In this document: positions 36,000 through 45,304 of the stretch, one piece after another
How positions within the stretch are numbered: position 1 is the stretch's first letter
Layout: the number at the start of each line of letters is the position of its first letter
Assembly: GCF_002631205.1 (NCBI RefSeq)
Contig: NZ_PDLO01000007.1
Coordinates: 124,001 to 188,000 of the forward strand
Length of the DNA stretch: 64,000 nucleotides
Origin: Neolewinella marina
GTDB lineage: Bacteria; Bacteroidota; Bacteroidia; Chitinophagales; Saprospiraceae
Direction of reading: 5' to 3'
Program-made: the position numbers and the translations under genes
The notes under the pieces: model-generated
What the model saw: only the letters and a program-made list of their open reading frames with translations
What the model was told of the DNA's origin: nothing
The model's database searches: none

Positions 36000-36007
36000 T
36001 ACCTTTG
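36000..36007 (+). promoter_or_regulatory. -7 promoter box before yidC
   Basis: TACCTTTG, an exact TAnnTTTG match followed by CGGCC, the same downstream context seen before the RmlD-like gene. It predicts a leader of about 55 bases for yidC (ATG 36069). Confidence 0.55.
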
Positions 36008-36068
36008 CGGCCCCAAAAGAACCGGGCTGCGGCCGTCGGGTTGCCCCTTTCAATTAAAAGACCCTGCT

Positions 36069-37958
36069 ATGGAGATGGACAGAACTTCCATCATCGGTAT
36101 CGTCCTCATCATGCTGCTCTTCCTGGGGTGGCAGTACGTCGCCGCGCCCAGTGCCGCGGAGATCGAGCAAGAGCAGCGCTACCAGGACTCCCTCGCCGCC
36201 CTGAGCGAAGCGGAACTGCGGGAAGCGGAATCCCCCCGGGCGGATATCCTGCCGGTTGACCCCACCTCCCTGTCCGACTCCGCCCGCCTGGCCCAGTACG
36301 GTGGTCGCTTCGGCGCCTTCGCCGCCTCGGCCGTCGGAACCGCCGAAGACGTGGTACTGGAAAACAACCTCATGAAGCTGACCTTCTCTACCAAGGGCGG
36401 CTCCATCAAGGTGGCCGAACTGAAGAACTACGACAAGGTCGTGGAACGTGAAGGCGACGAGGAAGTCCACCTGCCCCTGCTGCTGCTGGAAGATGAGCAG
36501 AACAAGTTCGAGTACATCCTGCCCGTCAACGGCGTGGCCGGTGAAGGGGTGCGCACCAGCGACCTCTACTTCACCCCTACGGTGGAAGGCAATACGGTGA
36601 TCCTGCGCGCCGCCGCCGCCGGAGGAGGCTACCTGGAGCAGAAATACACCCTGCCCGACGACACCTACCTGATCGATTACGACGTACGCTTTGAAGGCCT
36701 CAACTCCGTGCTGGCCAACACCAACGGAACGGTACAGCTCTACTGGGAGAACCACCTCGACAAGATCGAGAACAACAGCCAGTACGAAGCGAACTACTCC
36801 ACCCTCTACTACAAGCCGGTGGACGACGACACGGACTACTGCTCCTGCACCAGCGACGACACCGAGGAGCTCGACGACCAACCCCTGAAGTGGGTGGCCG
36901 GCAGCCAGCAGTTCTTCACCTCGGCCCTGATCGCCGACGACCGCTTCAGCAGCGCGGTGCTGACCACCATCGCCGACACCGACCGCCTCCAGGACGACGA
37001 GCTCAAGGTGCTGGTCTCCAACCTGGCCGTCCCCGTGGGCACCTCCCCCTCGGAGAGCTTCGGCATGTCGTTCTACGTGGGCCCCAACGAATTCGAGCGG
37101 CTGCGGGCCATCGGCTACGACCTCTCGGACGTGATCAGCTTCGGCTCCTCGATTTTTGGCTCGATCAACCGGTGGATCATCCGTCCCCTGTTCAACTTCC
37201 TGTCGGGCTTCATCGGCAACATGGGCATCGCCATCCTGGTGCTCACCCTGCTGGTGAAAATGCTGGTCTACCCCCTGACCTACAAGATGCTCGTCAGCCA
37301 GTCGAAGATGCAGGTGCTCAAGCCCGAGATCGACAAGCTGAAGGCCAAGCACAAGGACGACGCCCAGGCCCAGCAGATGGAAACCATGAAGCTGTACCAG
37401 GAATACGGCGCCAGCCCCCTCGGCGGCTGTTTGCCCATGGTACTGCAGATGCCCATCTGGTTCGCCCTGTACCGCTTCTTCCCGGCCTCGATCACTTTCC
37501 GCCAGGAGAACTTCCTCTGGGCCAATGACCTGAGTACCTACGACAGCATCCTGCGCCTGCCGGAGTGGATTCCCTTTATGCAGGGCCACCTGAGCCTTTT
37601 CGCCGTGCTCTGGGCCGTCACCACCGTGATCTACGCCTACTACAACAGCCGGCACATGGACTACAGCGCCCAGCCCATGATGAAGTACTTCCAGTACATC
37701 ATGCCGATCGCCTTCCTGGGCTTCTTCAACAGCTTCGCCGCCGGTCTGACCGCTTACCTGTTCTTCAGCAACGTGTTCAACATCCTGCAGACGATCATCA
37801 CGAAGAACTTCATCATCGACCAGGAGAAGCTGCGCGCCAAACTGGACGCCAACAAGAAGAAACCGAAGAAGAAGTCCGGCTTCAGCGCCCGCCTCCAGGA
37901 AGCCCTCAAGGAACAGCAGCGCGCCCAGGCCGCGGCCCAGGCCAAGAAGGGCAAGTAG
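36069..37958 (+). CDS. yidC: Membrane protein insertase YidC
   Basis: Inserts and folds inner membrane proteins, alone or with SecYEG. 629 residues. N-terminal anchor (about 5-20, IIGIVLIMLLFLGW), a large periplasmic beta-supersandwich domain (about 80-350), then the conserved insertase core with five membrane segments (FNFLSGFIGNMGIAILVLTLLVKMLVYPLTYK; SPLGGCLPMVLQMPIWFALYRF; QYIMPIAFLGFFNSFAAGLTAYLFFSN) and a lysine-rich C-terminal tail for ribosome contact. ATG 36069 opens the anchor. DnaA, RnpA and RpmH, often near YidC, are not here. Confidence 0.96.
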   Translation: MEMDRTSIIGIVLIMLLFLGWQYVAAPSAAEIEQEQRYQDSLAALSEAELREAESPRADILPVDPTSLSDSARLAQYGGRFGAFAASAVGTAEDVVLENNLMKLTFSTKGGSIKVAELKNYDKVVEREGDEEVHLPLLLLEDEQNKFEYILPVNGVAGEGVRTSDLYFTPTVEGNTVILRAAAAGGGYLEQKYTLPDDTYLIDYDVRFEGLNSVLANTNGTVQLYWENHLDKIENNSQYEANYSTLYYKPVDDDTDYCSCTSDDTEELDDQPLKWVAGSQQFFTSALIADDRFSSAVLTTIADTDRLQDDELKVLVSNLAVPVGTSPSESFGMSFYVGPNEFERLRAIGYDLSDVISFGSSIFGSINRWIIRPLFNFLSGFIGNMGIAILVLTLLVKMLVYPLTYKMLVSQSKMQVLKPEIDKLKAKHKDDAQAQQMETMKLYQEYGASPLGGCLPMVLQMPIWFALYRFFPASITFRQENFLWANDLSTYDSILRLPEWIPFMQGHLSLFAVLWAVTTVIYAYYNSRHMDYSAQPMMKYFQYIMPIAFLGFFNSFAAGLTAYLFFSNVFNILQTIITKNFIIDQEKLRAKLDANKKKPKKKSGFSARLQEALKEQQRAQAAAQAKKGK

Positions 37959-38029
37959 CGCAATCGCCGCAAGGCGGTAGTGAAACAATGCGGCCGGAAT
38001 CGGTTTTTGCAGAAGTACAAGCCTTTGCC

Positions 38030-38845
38030 ATGATGCCACATCCGACCTCGCTGTTCCTGACCCTCCTGTTCCTGCTGTGCCTTTCGTGCTCCCGCCAGCC
38101 GGTGGGCGTCACCGCCGGATCAGCCAGCACGGTAGCACCCGCCCCGGTGGCCGACGGCGCCGTACGTCCCGATCCTGAAGTGGAGGCGGCCATCGCCGAG
38201 CGCGCGGCCCCCGAATCCATGGACGCCCGGGCCCCGGAGGACCCCGGAGCAGCACCCCTGCCGGACGCCGCCGCCGTGAAGGCCCAGCGCCGGGAAGAGG
38301 TGAGGGCCCGCCGCCGCACGGTGCCCCAACCGCCCATCGAGTCCAATGAAACGGCCGAGATCGAAAACCAGGCCAGTCTCGGACAAGCCCCCCTGGCCGA
38401 GCCCGGATACCGGGAGGAAGCGGCCGCGGACAACACCGAGGTGCCGCTGTTTTCGTTCCGCAAGTCCAACTGCTACGGCGACTGTGAAGCCTATACCTTC
38501 GACCTGAAATCCGGGGGCATGACCTCCCTGCTGGTCGACCAGGGGGAGATTGCCCAGGGCCTCTACAACCGCCAGCTGTACTCCGTCGATTACGCCGAAC
38601 TCAACCGGTCGATCGACAGCCTGCGCCAGCTCGACCTGGCGCCGGTCTACCCGGTAGGGGAGGAGATTCCCGCCGACATTCCCTACCGCCAGCTCATCCT
38701 GCCCGACGGGGAGGGCAAGCCGCGGGAGGTAAAGGTCTACTACGAGGCTCCCCCGGCCCTGGAACGGTTCATGGACCGCCTGGAAGTACTCATCGGGGAA
38801 CAGGCCTGGGAACGGGCCACCCCCCAGCCCCGCAAACGCAACTAA
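38030..38845 (+). CDS. Lipoprotein with DUF6438-like C-terminal domain
   Basis: A 271-residue lipoprotein. The signal is MMPHPTSLFLTLLFLLCLSC; the lipobox cysteine follows directly. Residues about 25-130 are low-complexity, rich in Ala, Pro, Glu and Arg (a flexible linker), and about 140-260 form a small domain starting FRKSNCYGDCEAYTFDL, resembling DUF6438. Starts at 38030 or 38033 are equivalent; an in-frame ATG at 37988 is possible but would bury the signal. AGCCTTTG just before is close to the -7 consensus. Function unknown. Confidence 0.7.
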   Translation: MMPHPTSLFLTLLFLLCLSCSRQPVGVTAGSASTVAPAPVADGAVRPDPEVEAAIAERAAPESMDARAPEDPGAAPLPDAAAVKAQRREEVRARRRTVPQPPIESNETAEIENQASLGQAPLAEPGYREEAAADNTEVPLFSFRKSNCYGDCEAYTFDLKSGGMTSLLVDQGEIAQGLYNRQLYSVDYAELNRSIDSLRQLDLAPVYPVGEEIPADIPYRQLILPDGEGKPREVKVYYEAPPALERFMDRLEVLIGEQAWERATPQPRKRN

Positions 38846-38866
38846 CGCAATATTACACCACCCATT

Positions 38867-40549
38867 ATGGCAGAAAACAAAGTGATTTTTTCCATGGAGC
38901 GGGTCTCCAAGACCTTCCCCGGAGCGAACAAGAAAGTCCTCAACAACATCTGGCTCAGCTTCTTCTACGGAGCCAAGATCGGCGTCCTCGGCCTCAACGG
39001 CAGCGGTAAATCCACCCTGCTGAAGATCATCGCCGGCGTCGACAAGAACTACGAAGGCAACGTCGTCTTCGACCGCAACTACAAGATCGGCTACCTGGAG
39101 CAGGAGCCCACCCTTGACCCCACCAAGACGGTCCGTGAGATCGTCGAGGAAGGGGTGCAGGAAACGGTCGACCTGATGAAGGAGTACGAGGAAGTGAACC
39201 TCAAGTTCAGCGAGCCCATGGACGACGACGCGATGAACAAACTCATCGAGCGACAGGGCGAACTGATGGAAGAACTAGAGAACCGCAACGCCTGGGAGCT
39301 CGAGAACCGCATCGATACGGCCCTGGAAGCCCTGCGCTGCCCGCCCGACGACGCCAAGGTGGACGTGCTATCCGGCGGGGAACGCCGCCGTACGGCCCTG
39401 GCCCGACTGCTGCTCAGCAACCCCGATATCCTGCTGCTGGACGAACCTACCAACCACCTGGACGCGGAATCCGTTGACTGGCTCGAGCAGTACCTGCAAA
39501 GCTTCCCCGGCACGGTGATCGCCGTGACCCACGACCGCTACTTCCTCGACAACGTCGCCGGCTGGATCCTTGAACTCGACCGCGGCGAAGGCATCCCCTG
39601 GGAAGGCAACTACTCCAGCTGGCTGGAGCAGAAAGCCCAGCGCCTCGCCCAGGAGGAGAAGCAGGAGAGCAAGCGGCAGAAGACCCTCAAGCGGGAGCTC
39701 GAATGGATCCGCATGGCCCCCAAAGCCAAACAGAGCAAGGGTAAGGCCCGCCTGAGTGCCTACGACAAACTGGTCGGGGAGGAAGGCCGCGAACGGGAAA
39801 AGAACCTTGAGATCTACATTCCGCCCGGGCCACGCCTCGGCGACGTAGTCATCGAGGTGAAGAACCTGAAGAAGGGCTTCGGCGACCGGGTCCTGTTCGA
39901 CGACGCCACCTTCACCATCCCCAAGAACGCCATCGTGGGCATCCTCGGCCCCAACGGAGTCGGTAAATCCACTTTCTTCCGCCTTCTGGTCAACGAGCAG
40001 GAGCCGGACGCCGGGGAGATCAAGATCGGCGATACGGTGGAGATCAGCTACGTAGACCAGGCCCACACCCAACTGCAGGATGGCAACAAGACCATCTACG
40101 ACGTGGTCAGCCAGGGCCATGACATGATCGAGGTAGGAAATACCTCCGTGAACGCCCGCGCCTACCTGAGCCGCTTCAACTTCGCCGGTGCCGACCAGCA
40201 GAAGAAGGTTGGAATGCTTTCCGGCGGAGAACGCAACCGCCTGCAGCTGGCCATGACCCTCCGCGAAGGGGGCAACGTGCTGCTACTGGACGAACCGACC
40301 AACGACATCGACATCAATACGCTGCGCGCCCTGGAGGACGCCCTCGACAGCTTTGCCGGCTGCGTGCTGGTGATCAGCCACGACCGCTGGTTCATCGACC
40401 GCCTGGCGACCCACATCCTCAGCTTTGAGGACGAAGGCAACATCCGCTTCTTCGAGGGGAACTACAGCCAGTACGAGGCCGCCAAGAAAGCCGAACTCGG
40501 AGACGTGACGCCCCGCCGTCCGCGCTTCAAGAACGTCATCAATCGGTAG
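38867..40549 (+). CDS. ettA: ABC-F translation factor EttA
   Basis: Ribosome-bound ATPase that gates elongation according to energy state; it has no membrane domain. The 560 residues agree with the EttA size. Two ABC cassettes: Walker A GLNGSGKST (about 50) and GPNGVGKST (about 367), signatures LSGGERRR and LSGGERNR, Walker B ILLLDEPTNHLD and VLLLDEPTNDID. The long charged linker (about 250-315) and the arm insertion in the first cassette match EttA rather than Uup. It follows the lipoprotein by 21 bases; the 3' end overlaps the convergent cytochrome gene by 11 bases. Confidence 0.95.
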   Translation: MAENKVIFSMERVSKTFPGANKKVLNNIWLSFFYGAKIGVLGLNGSGKSTLLKIIAGVDKNYEGNVVFDRNYKIGYLEQEPTLDPTKTVREIVEEGVQETVDLMKEYEEVNLKFSEPMDDDAMNKLIERQGELMEELENRNAWELENRIDTALEALRCPPDDAKVDVLSGGERRRTALARLLLSNPDILLLDEPTNHLDAESVDWLEQYLQSFPGTVIAVTHDRYFLDNVAGWILELDRGEGIPWEGNYSSWLEQKAQRLAQEEKQESKRQKTLKRELEWIRMAPKAKQSKGKARLSAYDKLVGEEGREREKNLEIYIPPGPRLGDVVIEVKNLKKGFGDRVLFDDATFTIPKNAIVGILGPNGVGKSTFFRLLVNEQEPDAGEIKIGDTVEISYVDQAHTQLQDGNKTIYDVVSQGHDMIEVGNTSVNARAYLSRFNFAGADQQKKVGMLSGGERNRLQLAMTLREGGNVLLLDEPTNDIDINTLRALEDALDSFAGCVLVISHDRWFIDRLATHILSFEDEGNIRFFEGNYSQYEAAKKAELGDVTPRRPRFKNVINR

Positions 40550-40958
40550 GATTGAGGATGTACCACTCAATGTCCCCGAGGGGCGGCCGCCGGCCGCTTT
40601 CCTCGGGGGCATAGTAGGTGGCCAGGTAGTCCAGGATAGGCCCTTCCTGCTCCCCCAGGTCCCAGAGGCCCTGCTTTTCCTGCATCCAGTGGATCATCTC
40701 CAGCCAGCCCTCCCGGGTGGCGCGGTTCTGGGTCACCAGCTTGGCGCTGTGGCAGGCCAGGCAATTCCCCTTGACCAGGAGGTAGTCCCCCTCGGCGATC
40801 AGGCCGGTATCCGCGTCGAGCCCGTCCACGATGCGCGAGGGCTTGGCCTCCGTGGGGCGGGGTTCCGGTTCGCGGTCGGAGAGCAGATAACCCCCCACGG
40901 CCACGGCCACCAGGAGAAGGAGTAAAAGGGTATACCGCAGGGTACTGGACATCATCAA
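40539..40958 (-). CDS. Monoheme c-type cytochrome, sulfite dehydrogenase subunit (SorB-like)
   Basis: A 139-residue protein with an N-terminal membrane anchor or signal (about 5-25) and one heme-binding site, CLACH, near residue 69. W-rich helices after it (GWLEMIHWMQEKQGLWDL) resemble the small cytochrome subunits of sulfite:cytochrome c oxidoreductases. The start overlaps the stop of the molybdoenzyme gene by 4 bases (ATGA), so the two are translationally coupled; the cytochrome would take electrons from the molybdenum centre in the periplasm. Confidence 0.83.
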   Translation of the reverse strand: MMMSSTLRYTLLLLLLVAVAVGGYLLSDREPEPRPTEAKPSRIVDGLDADTGLIAEGDYLLVKGNCLACHSAKLVTQNRATREGWLEMIHWMQEKQGLWDLGEQEGPILDYLATYYAPEESGRRPPLGDIEWYILNPTD

Positions 40959-42208
40959 ACGACTTTAACGGCGATGCGGTGGCAGGCGTTGTTAAGGTAA
41001 CCGCGGGGGTTCCAGCCGGGCAATACCATGGGCTGGGAGCGGCCGGCGGTGTCCGTCGCCCGCGCCCAGACTTCGTAGTAACCGGGCTTGGGGAAGTTTA
41101 CCCGCGCCGAGAAATGCTGCCAGGCGAAGCGGTTCGCCGGAGCCGCCAACTGGCACCGCGACCAGCTGCTGCCGAAGTCGATGCTGTACTCCATGCGCTC
41201 CACGGCCGAGCTGCCACACCAGGCGTGGCCGGCGATCGACAGCGGCGTCCCCCGCTCCACCACCGCTCCGGTGCGGGGTGAGGTGATCAGGGACTTTACG
41301 GGCATTTCCAGGATGATGCACATGTCCTCGTCCTCAACGGTCGTACCCGGCGCCACGGGTTCACAGGGTACGCGGTAGGACTGTCCGCCCATCTTCTCGC
41401 CGTCGTGTACCTGGTCGCGCACGACAATTTCCGAAAGCCATTTCCCGGAGCAGCTGGCGGGGTAGCCGCCGAAGACCAGCCGCAGGGGGTAGCCGTTCAG
41501 CAGGGGCAGGGGTTTGCCGTTTAGGGCCCAGGCGATGAGGCTCTCGTCCTCCAGGGCCTTGGCGATGGGCACGCCCCGGGAGATGACCACCTTGTCGGGG
41601 TCGCCGCTGAGGTGGGTGTCTTTTCCGTAGTAGCCCACGTAGACGGCCCGCTTGCGGTCGTAACCGGCGGCCTCCAGCACGTCCTTCAGCCGAACGCCGG
41701 TCCATTTCGGGCAGCCTACCGCACCGGTACTCCACTGGTTGCCGCGGGCGGGCGGACTGAACTCCTTGCGGCCGTTGCCCCCGCATTCCAGGGTGAGCTG
41801 ATAGGTGTGGGCGGTGAATCGCCGCTGCAGTTCTTCCAGGGTGAAGGTCACCGGTTCCGGTACCGCCTCGCCCGCGATCCGCAGCGTCCAGTCGCCGGGC
41901 AGGGAGGTCGGCAATTCGGGAAGTCCCCGGGGCACGGCGCCGTTGTTGCGCACGAACATCAGTTCAGCGGGGGTCACCTTGTCGTTCAGCAGGTGGGCCG
42001 GGGTTTCGGCGTTCACGGGGCGGTCGTTGAGCACCGTCAGGCCCGGATGTTTGCCGGGGAGCGGGTCCGCGGGTTCCAGGCCGAGCAACTGAACGCCGGC
42101 GGGTAGGCTGGCCGCATAGACGACCGGCAGGCCCGCCAGGGCGAGGAATTTTCTGCGATTCAGGGAGGACAGAAGGCAAGGATTTTGGGGACGGGCAAGA
42201 TAAAACAA
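40955..42208 (-). CDS. Sulfite oxidase-like molybdopterin enzyme (SorA-like), Tat-exported
   Basis: Oxidises sulfite (or a related substrate) in the periplasm with a molybdopterin cofactor. Seen: twin-arginine signal NRRKFLALAG, then FVRNNGAVP, LTLECGGNGRKEFSP with the Mo-ligating Cys, GAVGCPKWTGVRLKDVL, YPLRLVFGGYPASCSGKWL, and a C-terminal dimerisation domain. The start is uncertain. The only ATG in frame (42295) would add about 29 unrelated residues and overlap the divergent small gene; TTG 42208 is listed because it gives a normal Tat signal. A TATCTTGC box on the minus strand near 42200 could even imply a later non-ATG start. Confidence 0.85.
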   Translation of the reverse strand: MFYLARPQNPCLLSSLNRRKFLALAGLPVVYAASLPAGVQLLGLEPADPLPGKHPGLTVLNDRPVNAETPAHLLNDKVTPAELMFVRNNGAVPRGLPELPTSLPGDWTLRIAGEAVPEPVTFTLEELQRRFTAHTYQLTLECGGNGRKEFSPPARGNQWSTGAVGCPKWTGVRLKDVLEAAGYDRKRAVYVGYYGKDTHLSGDPDKVVISRGVPIAKALEDESLIAWALNGKPLPLLNGYPLRLVFGGYPASCSGKWLSEIVVRDQVHDGEKMGGQSYRVPCEPVAPGTTVEDEDMCIILEMPVKSLITSPRTGAVVERGTPLSIAGHAWCGSSAVERMEYSIDFGSSWSRCQLAAPANRFAWQHFSARVNFPKPGYYEVWARATDTAGRSQPMVLPGWNPRGYLNNACHRIAVKVV

Positions 42209-42270
42209 TCCGTCGGTTGCCCGGCGGACGCCGGCGGCGGGGAAGGTGTATCTTGGCCGAAAATTACGTC

Positions 42271-42450
42271 GTGAAGAAAACCCTGGCTTTGGCATTCACC
42301 CTGATCGGCGCCGTCGCTTTGGCCGCCGGTGTACTCGCCATCTTCAATCCCGGCCAGCTGGCCCTCGGGCAAAATGCCTGGGGCGTAGCCATCGTAGGGG
42401 TCATATTTTTCATCACCGGAATGGGACTCCTGCGTTCCGTCCCGGAATAA
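42271..42450 (+). CDS. Small two-helix membrane protein
   Basis: A 59-residue protein starting with GTG (KKTLALAFTLIGAVALAAGVLAIF), with two predicted membrane segments separated by NPGQLALGQNAWG. The box TATCTTGG (42249-42256) lies 14 bases before the start. No named family is recognised. It is followed 27 bases later by the alpha/beta hydrolase gene on the same strand. Confidence 0.6.
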   Translation: MKKTLALAFTLIGAVALAAGVLAIFNPGQLALGQNAWGVAIVGVIFFITGMGLLRSVPE

Positions 42451-42477
42451 ACACCCCCCACGGGGCCGCCGTCAGCC

Positions 42478-43263
42478 ATGCAGTGGATCAAACGGATCAC
42501 CCTCTTCTTCCTCCTCAGCTACGTTCTGCTGTGCGGGCTCCTTTACTTTTTCCAGGAGCGTTTCATCTTTCACCCCCGGGCGCTGCCGGCCGACTACGCC
42601 TTCGAGGTAGGGGAGGAGATGACCATCTCTACGGCGGACGGCGTTCCCCTGAACGTCTTGGCCTTCCGGCAACCCGAAGCCAAGGGTGCGATCCTCTTCC
42701 TCCACGGAAACCGGGGCAGCAACCGGCGCAGCCTGCGGCAGACGGAAGGCCTGGTCGGGGCCGACTACGACCTCTACCTCTATGATTACCGAGGCTACGG
42801 CAAAAGCGGGGGCTCCATCGTTTCGGAAGAGCAGCTGTTCGCGGATGCCCAGACCGTCTACGATTCGCTCCGCCAATACTACGCCGAGGAGAACATCATC
42901 CTGGTGGGGTATTCCCTGGGTACGGGAATGGCCAGCTACCTGGCCGCCAACAACCACCCCCAACATTTGATCCTGGCCGCACCCTACGCCAGCATCACTG
43001 CCATGAAGAACCTCTGGCTGTGGATGGTGCCCGACTTTATCCTGAAGTACCCCCTCAATACCCGGGAAAACGTGGCCCGCGCCAACTGCCCGGTGACCGT
43101 ACTGCACGGTCGGCGCGACGAGCTGATCCCCTACGCCATGGCGGAAGAGATCCGCGAAGCCGCCCCCGACCGGGTCGAACTCATTCCCTTGCCGGAGTCG
43201 GGGCACCGGGGTGTTATCTTAGACCCACTCTTTACCGAAACGGTGCTCAAGGCCATCCGCTGA
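42478..43263 (+). CDS. Alpha/beta hydrolase, membrane-anchored
   Basis: A 261-residue serine hydrolase with an N-terminal membrane helix (about 7-24). Seen: oxyanion-region LHGNRGSNRRS, the nucleophile elbow GYSLGTG, the acid in HGRRDELIPY and the histidine in ESGHRG. Resembles the YfhR/BEM46 group of envelope-anchored hydrolases. Substrate unknown. The pullulanase gene follows after 4 bases. Confidence 0.87.
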   Translation: MQWIKRITLFFLLSYVLLCGLLYFFQERFIFHPRALPADYAFEVGEEMTISTADGVPLNVLAFRQPEAKGAILFLHGNRGSNRRSLRQTEGLVGADYDLYLYDYRGYGKSGGSIVSEEQLFADAQTVYDSLRQYYAEENIILVGYSLGTGMASYLAANNHPQHLILAAPYASITAMKNLWLWMVPDFILKYPLNTRENVARANCPVTVLHGRRDELIPYAMAEEIREAAPDRVELIPLPESGHRGVILDPLFTETVLKAIR

Positions 43264-43267
43264 GTCC

Positions 43268-45289
43268 GTGGCGCGCAAATCCTCCTCCTTGAGAGCTCTA
43301 CTATACGTTTGTTTAACCCTGACCTGCTTGACCTGCTCCGACCCGCGGCCCCAGTACGATACGCTGGAAGATTACCCCGTCTACCCCTACGGTGACCTGG
43401 GGGTGACCTACACTCCGAACTCCACCACCTTCAAGCTCTGGTCGCCCGCCGCCCAGGCCGCCCGGGTCAAGCTCTACACCGACGACCGGCCCACCACCCA
43501 GGCCCACGCTACCCTGGATTTGGAGGAGATCAACCGCGCCTGGACCGCCACCGTCCCGGAAGACCTGGACGGTACCTACTACACTTTCCAGATCAAGCGC
43601 AACGGCCGCTGGCTGGCTGAAGCCACCGATCCCTACGCCCGCGCCACGGGTACGAACGGACTGCGGGGACAGGTGGTCGACCTCTTTGACACCGATCCCC
43701 CCGGCTGGGAAACAGATCGCCGCCCCGCTATGGGGGCACCCACCGACGCCGTTCTGTATGAACTCCACGTGCGCGATCTGAGCATGGATCCCCACTCGGG
43801 AATCGAACACCGCGGGAAATTCCTCGGGCTTACCGAGCGGGGCACTACCACCCCCCGGGGCGATACCACCGGCCTGGACCACCTCATTGAACTGGGCGTG
43901 ACCCACGTCCACCTGCTGCCGAGTTTCGACTTCGTAAGCGTCGATGAGTCCCGCCCCGACTCCACCCAGTACAACTGGGGCTACGACCCCCAGAACTACA
44001 ACGTGCCCGAAGGGAGCTACTCCACCAATCCCGCCGACGGCAAGGTGCGCATCCGGGAGTTCAAGGCAATGGTACAGGCCCTCCACGCCGCCGGTATCCG
44101 CGTCATCATGGACGTAGTGTACAATCATACGGGGCGGACCGAGAACAGCAACTTCCAGCTGCTGGTCCCCGACTATTTCTACCGCTTTAACGAGGACGGC
44201 ACCTACAGCGACGCCAGCGCCTGCGGCAATGAGATTGCCAGCGAACGGCCCATGGTGCGCAAGTACATTCGGGAATCGCTGGAGTACTGGGTCGACGAGT
44301 ACCACGTCGATGGATTTCGCTTCGACCTGATGGGCATCCACGACATCGCCACGATGAATGACGTCAGCGAAACCCTCCACAGCATCGATCCCACCATCCT
44401 GCTGTACGGCGAAGGTTGGTCGGCCGGCCCCAGCCCCCTGCCCGAAAAACAACGGGCCCTCAAGGCGAATACCTCCGAGCTGATTCAGATCGCCGCCTTC
44501 AGCGATGACCTCCGCGACGCCCTTAAGGGCAGCGTCTTCGAGCATGAGGAACGCGGCTTCGTGAGCGGCGCCACCGACCTGGCCGAATCCGTCCGCTTTG
44601 GGATCGTGGCGGCCACCGCCCACCCCCAGATCGAGTACGACAGCATCAACTACAGCGAGGGGCCCTGGGCCAAACAGCCGGGTCAGTGCGTGAATTACGT
44701 AAGCTGCCACGACAACCATACCCTCTGGGACCGCCTCGAAATCAGCAATCCCCGGGATCCGGTATGGCTGCGCAAACGCATGCACCACCTGGCCCTGGCC
44801 ACGGTGCTGACCTCCCAGGGCATTCCTTTCCTGCACGCAGGTAGCGAGATATTGCGCTCCAAGGGCGGCGACGAGAACAGCTACAAGAGCAGCGACGAAG
44901 TAAACGCCATCAAGTGGGACGACAAGGGCCGCCACGGGGAGACCTTCCGCTACGTCCGCCACCTGATCGCCCTGCGCAAGGCGCATCCCGCCTTCCGTCT
45001 GGGAGAAACGGAACTCATCGCCCGCCACCTCACCTTCACCGACGATGGCCGCGACGGACAGTTGATTGCCTACCGCATCCAGGATGCCCCGGGCGACCAG
45101 TGGTCGGACATTTACGTCGTGCTGAACGGGGCCCAGACCATACGGCGGGTAACCCTGCCCGAAGGGGAATGGCGCCAAGTGGTCGACGGTACCGCGGTGG
45201 ACCCCACCGGCATCGGGCGTTCCCTCACCGACAAGGCGGACGTGGATCCAGTAAGCGCCAATGTCTTCGTCCGTCAGGTGACCCAGTAA
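43268..45289 (+). CDS. pulA: Type I pullulanase, lipoprotein (GH13)
   Basis: Debranches alpha-1,6 links of alpha-glucans. 673 residues starting at GTG; lipoprotein signal with lipobox LTCLTC. CBM48-like N-terminal domain (about 45-125), then the GH13 barrel. Seen: VLYELHVRDLS, the pullulanase signature YNWGYDPQNYNVPEGSYS, GIRVIMDVVYNHTG (region I), DGFRFDLMGIHD with the nucleophile Asp (II), YGEGWS with the acid Glu (III) and VSCHDNHTLWDR (IV). The lipid anchor indicates action at the envelope, whereas many bacterial type I enzymes are cytoplasmic. Confidence 0.93.
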   Translation: MARKSSSLRALLYVCLTLTCLTCSDPRPQYDTLEDYPVYPYGDLGVTYTPNSTTFKLWSPAAQAARVKLYTDDRPTTQAHATLDLEEINRAWTATVPEDLDGTYYTFQIKRNGRWLAEATDPYARATGTNGLRGQVVDLFDTDPPGWETDRRPAMGAPTDAVLYELHVRDLSMDPHSGIEHRGKFLGLTERGTTTPRGDTTGLDHLIELGVTHVHLLPSFDFVSVDESRPDSTQYNWGYDPQNYNVPEGSYSTNPADGKVRIREFKAMVQALHAAGIRVIMDVVYNHTGRTENSNFQLLVPDYFYRFNEDGTYSDASACGNEIASERPMVRKYIRESLEYWVDEYHVDGFRFDLMGIHDIATMNDVSETLHSIDPTILLYGEGWSAGPSPLPEKQRALKANTSELIQIAAFSDDLRDALKGSVFEHEERGFVSGATDLAESVRFGIVAATAHPQIEYDSINYSEGPWAKQPGQCVNYVSCHDNHTLWDRLEISNPRDPVWLRKRMHHLALATVLTSQGIPFLHAGSEILRSKGGDENSYKSSDEVNAIKWDDKGRHGETFRYVRHLIALRKAHPAFRLGETELIARHLTFTDDGRDGQLIAYRIQDAPGDQWSDIYVVLNGAQTIRRVTLPEGEWRQVVDGTAVDPTGIGRSLTDKADVDPVSANVFVRQVTQ

Positions 45290-45304
45290 GGCGTTGGTGG
45301 TGGG

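Noticed and set aside
36054-38039. 661-codon minus-strand frame opposite yidC
   Set aside because: Entirely antisense to an essential, clearly identified gene and of shadow composition.
43313-45178. 621-codon minus-strand frame opposite pullulanase
   Set aside because: Shadow of the GH13 gene; no signal, fold or motif.
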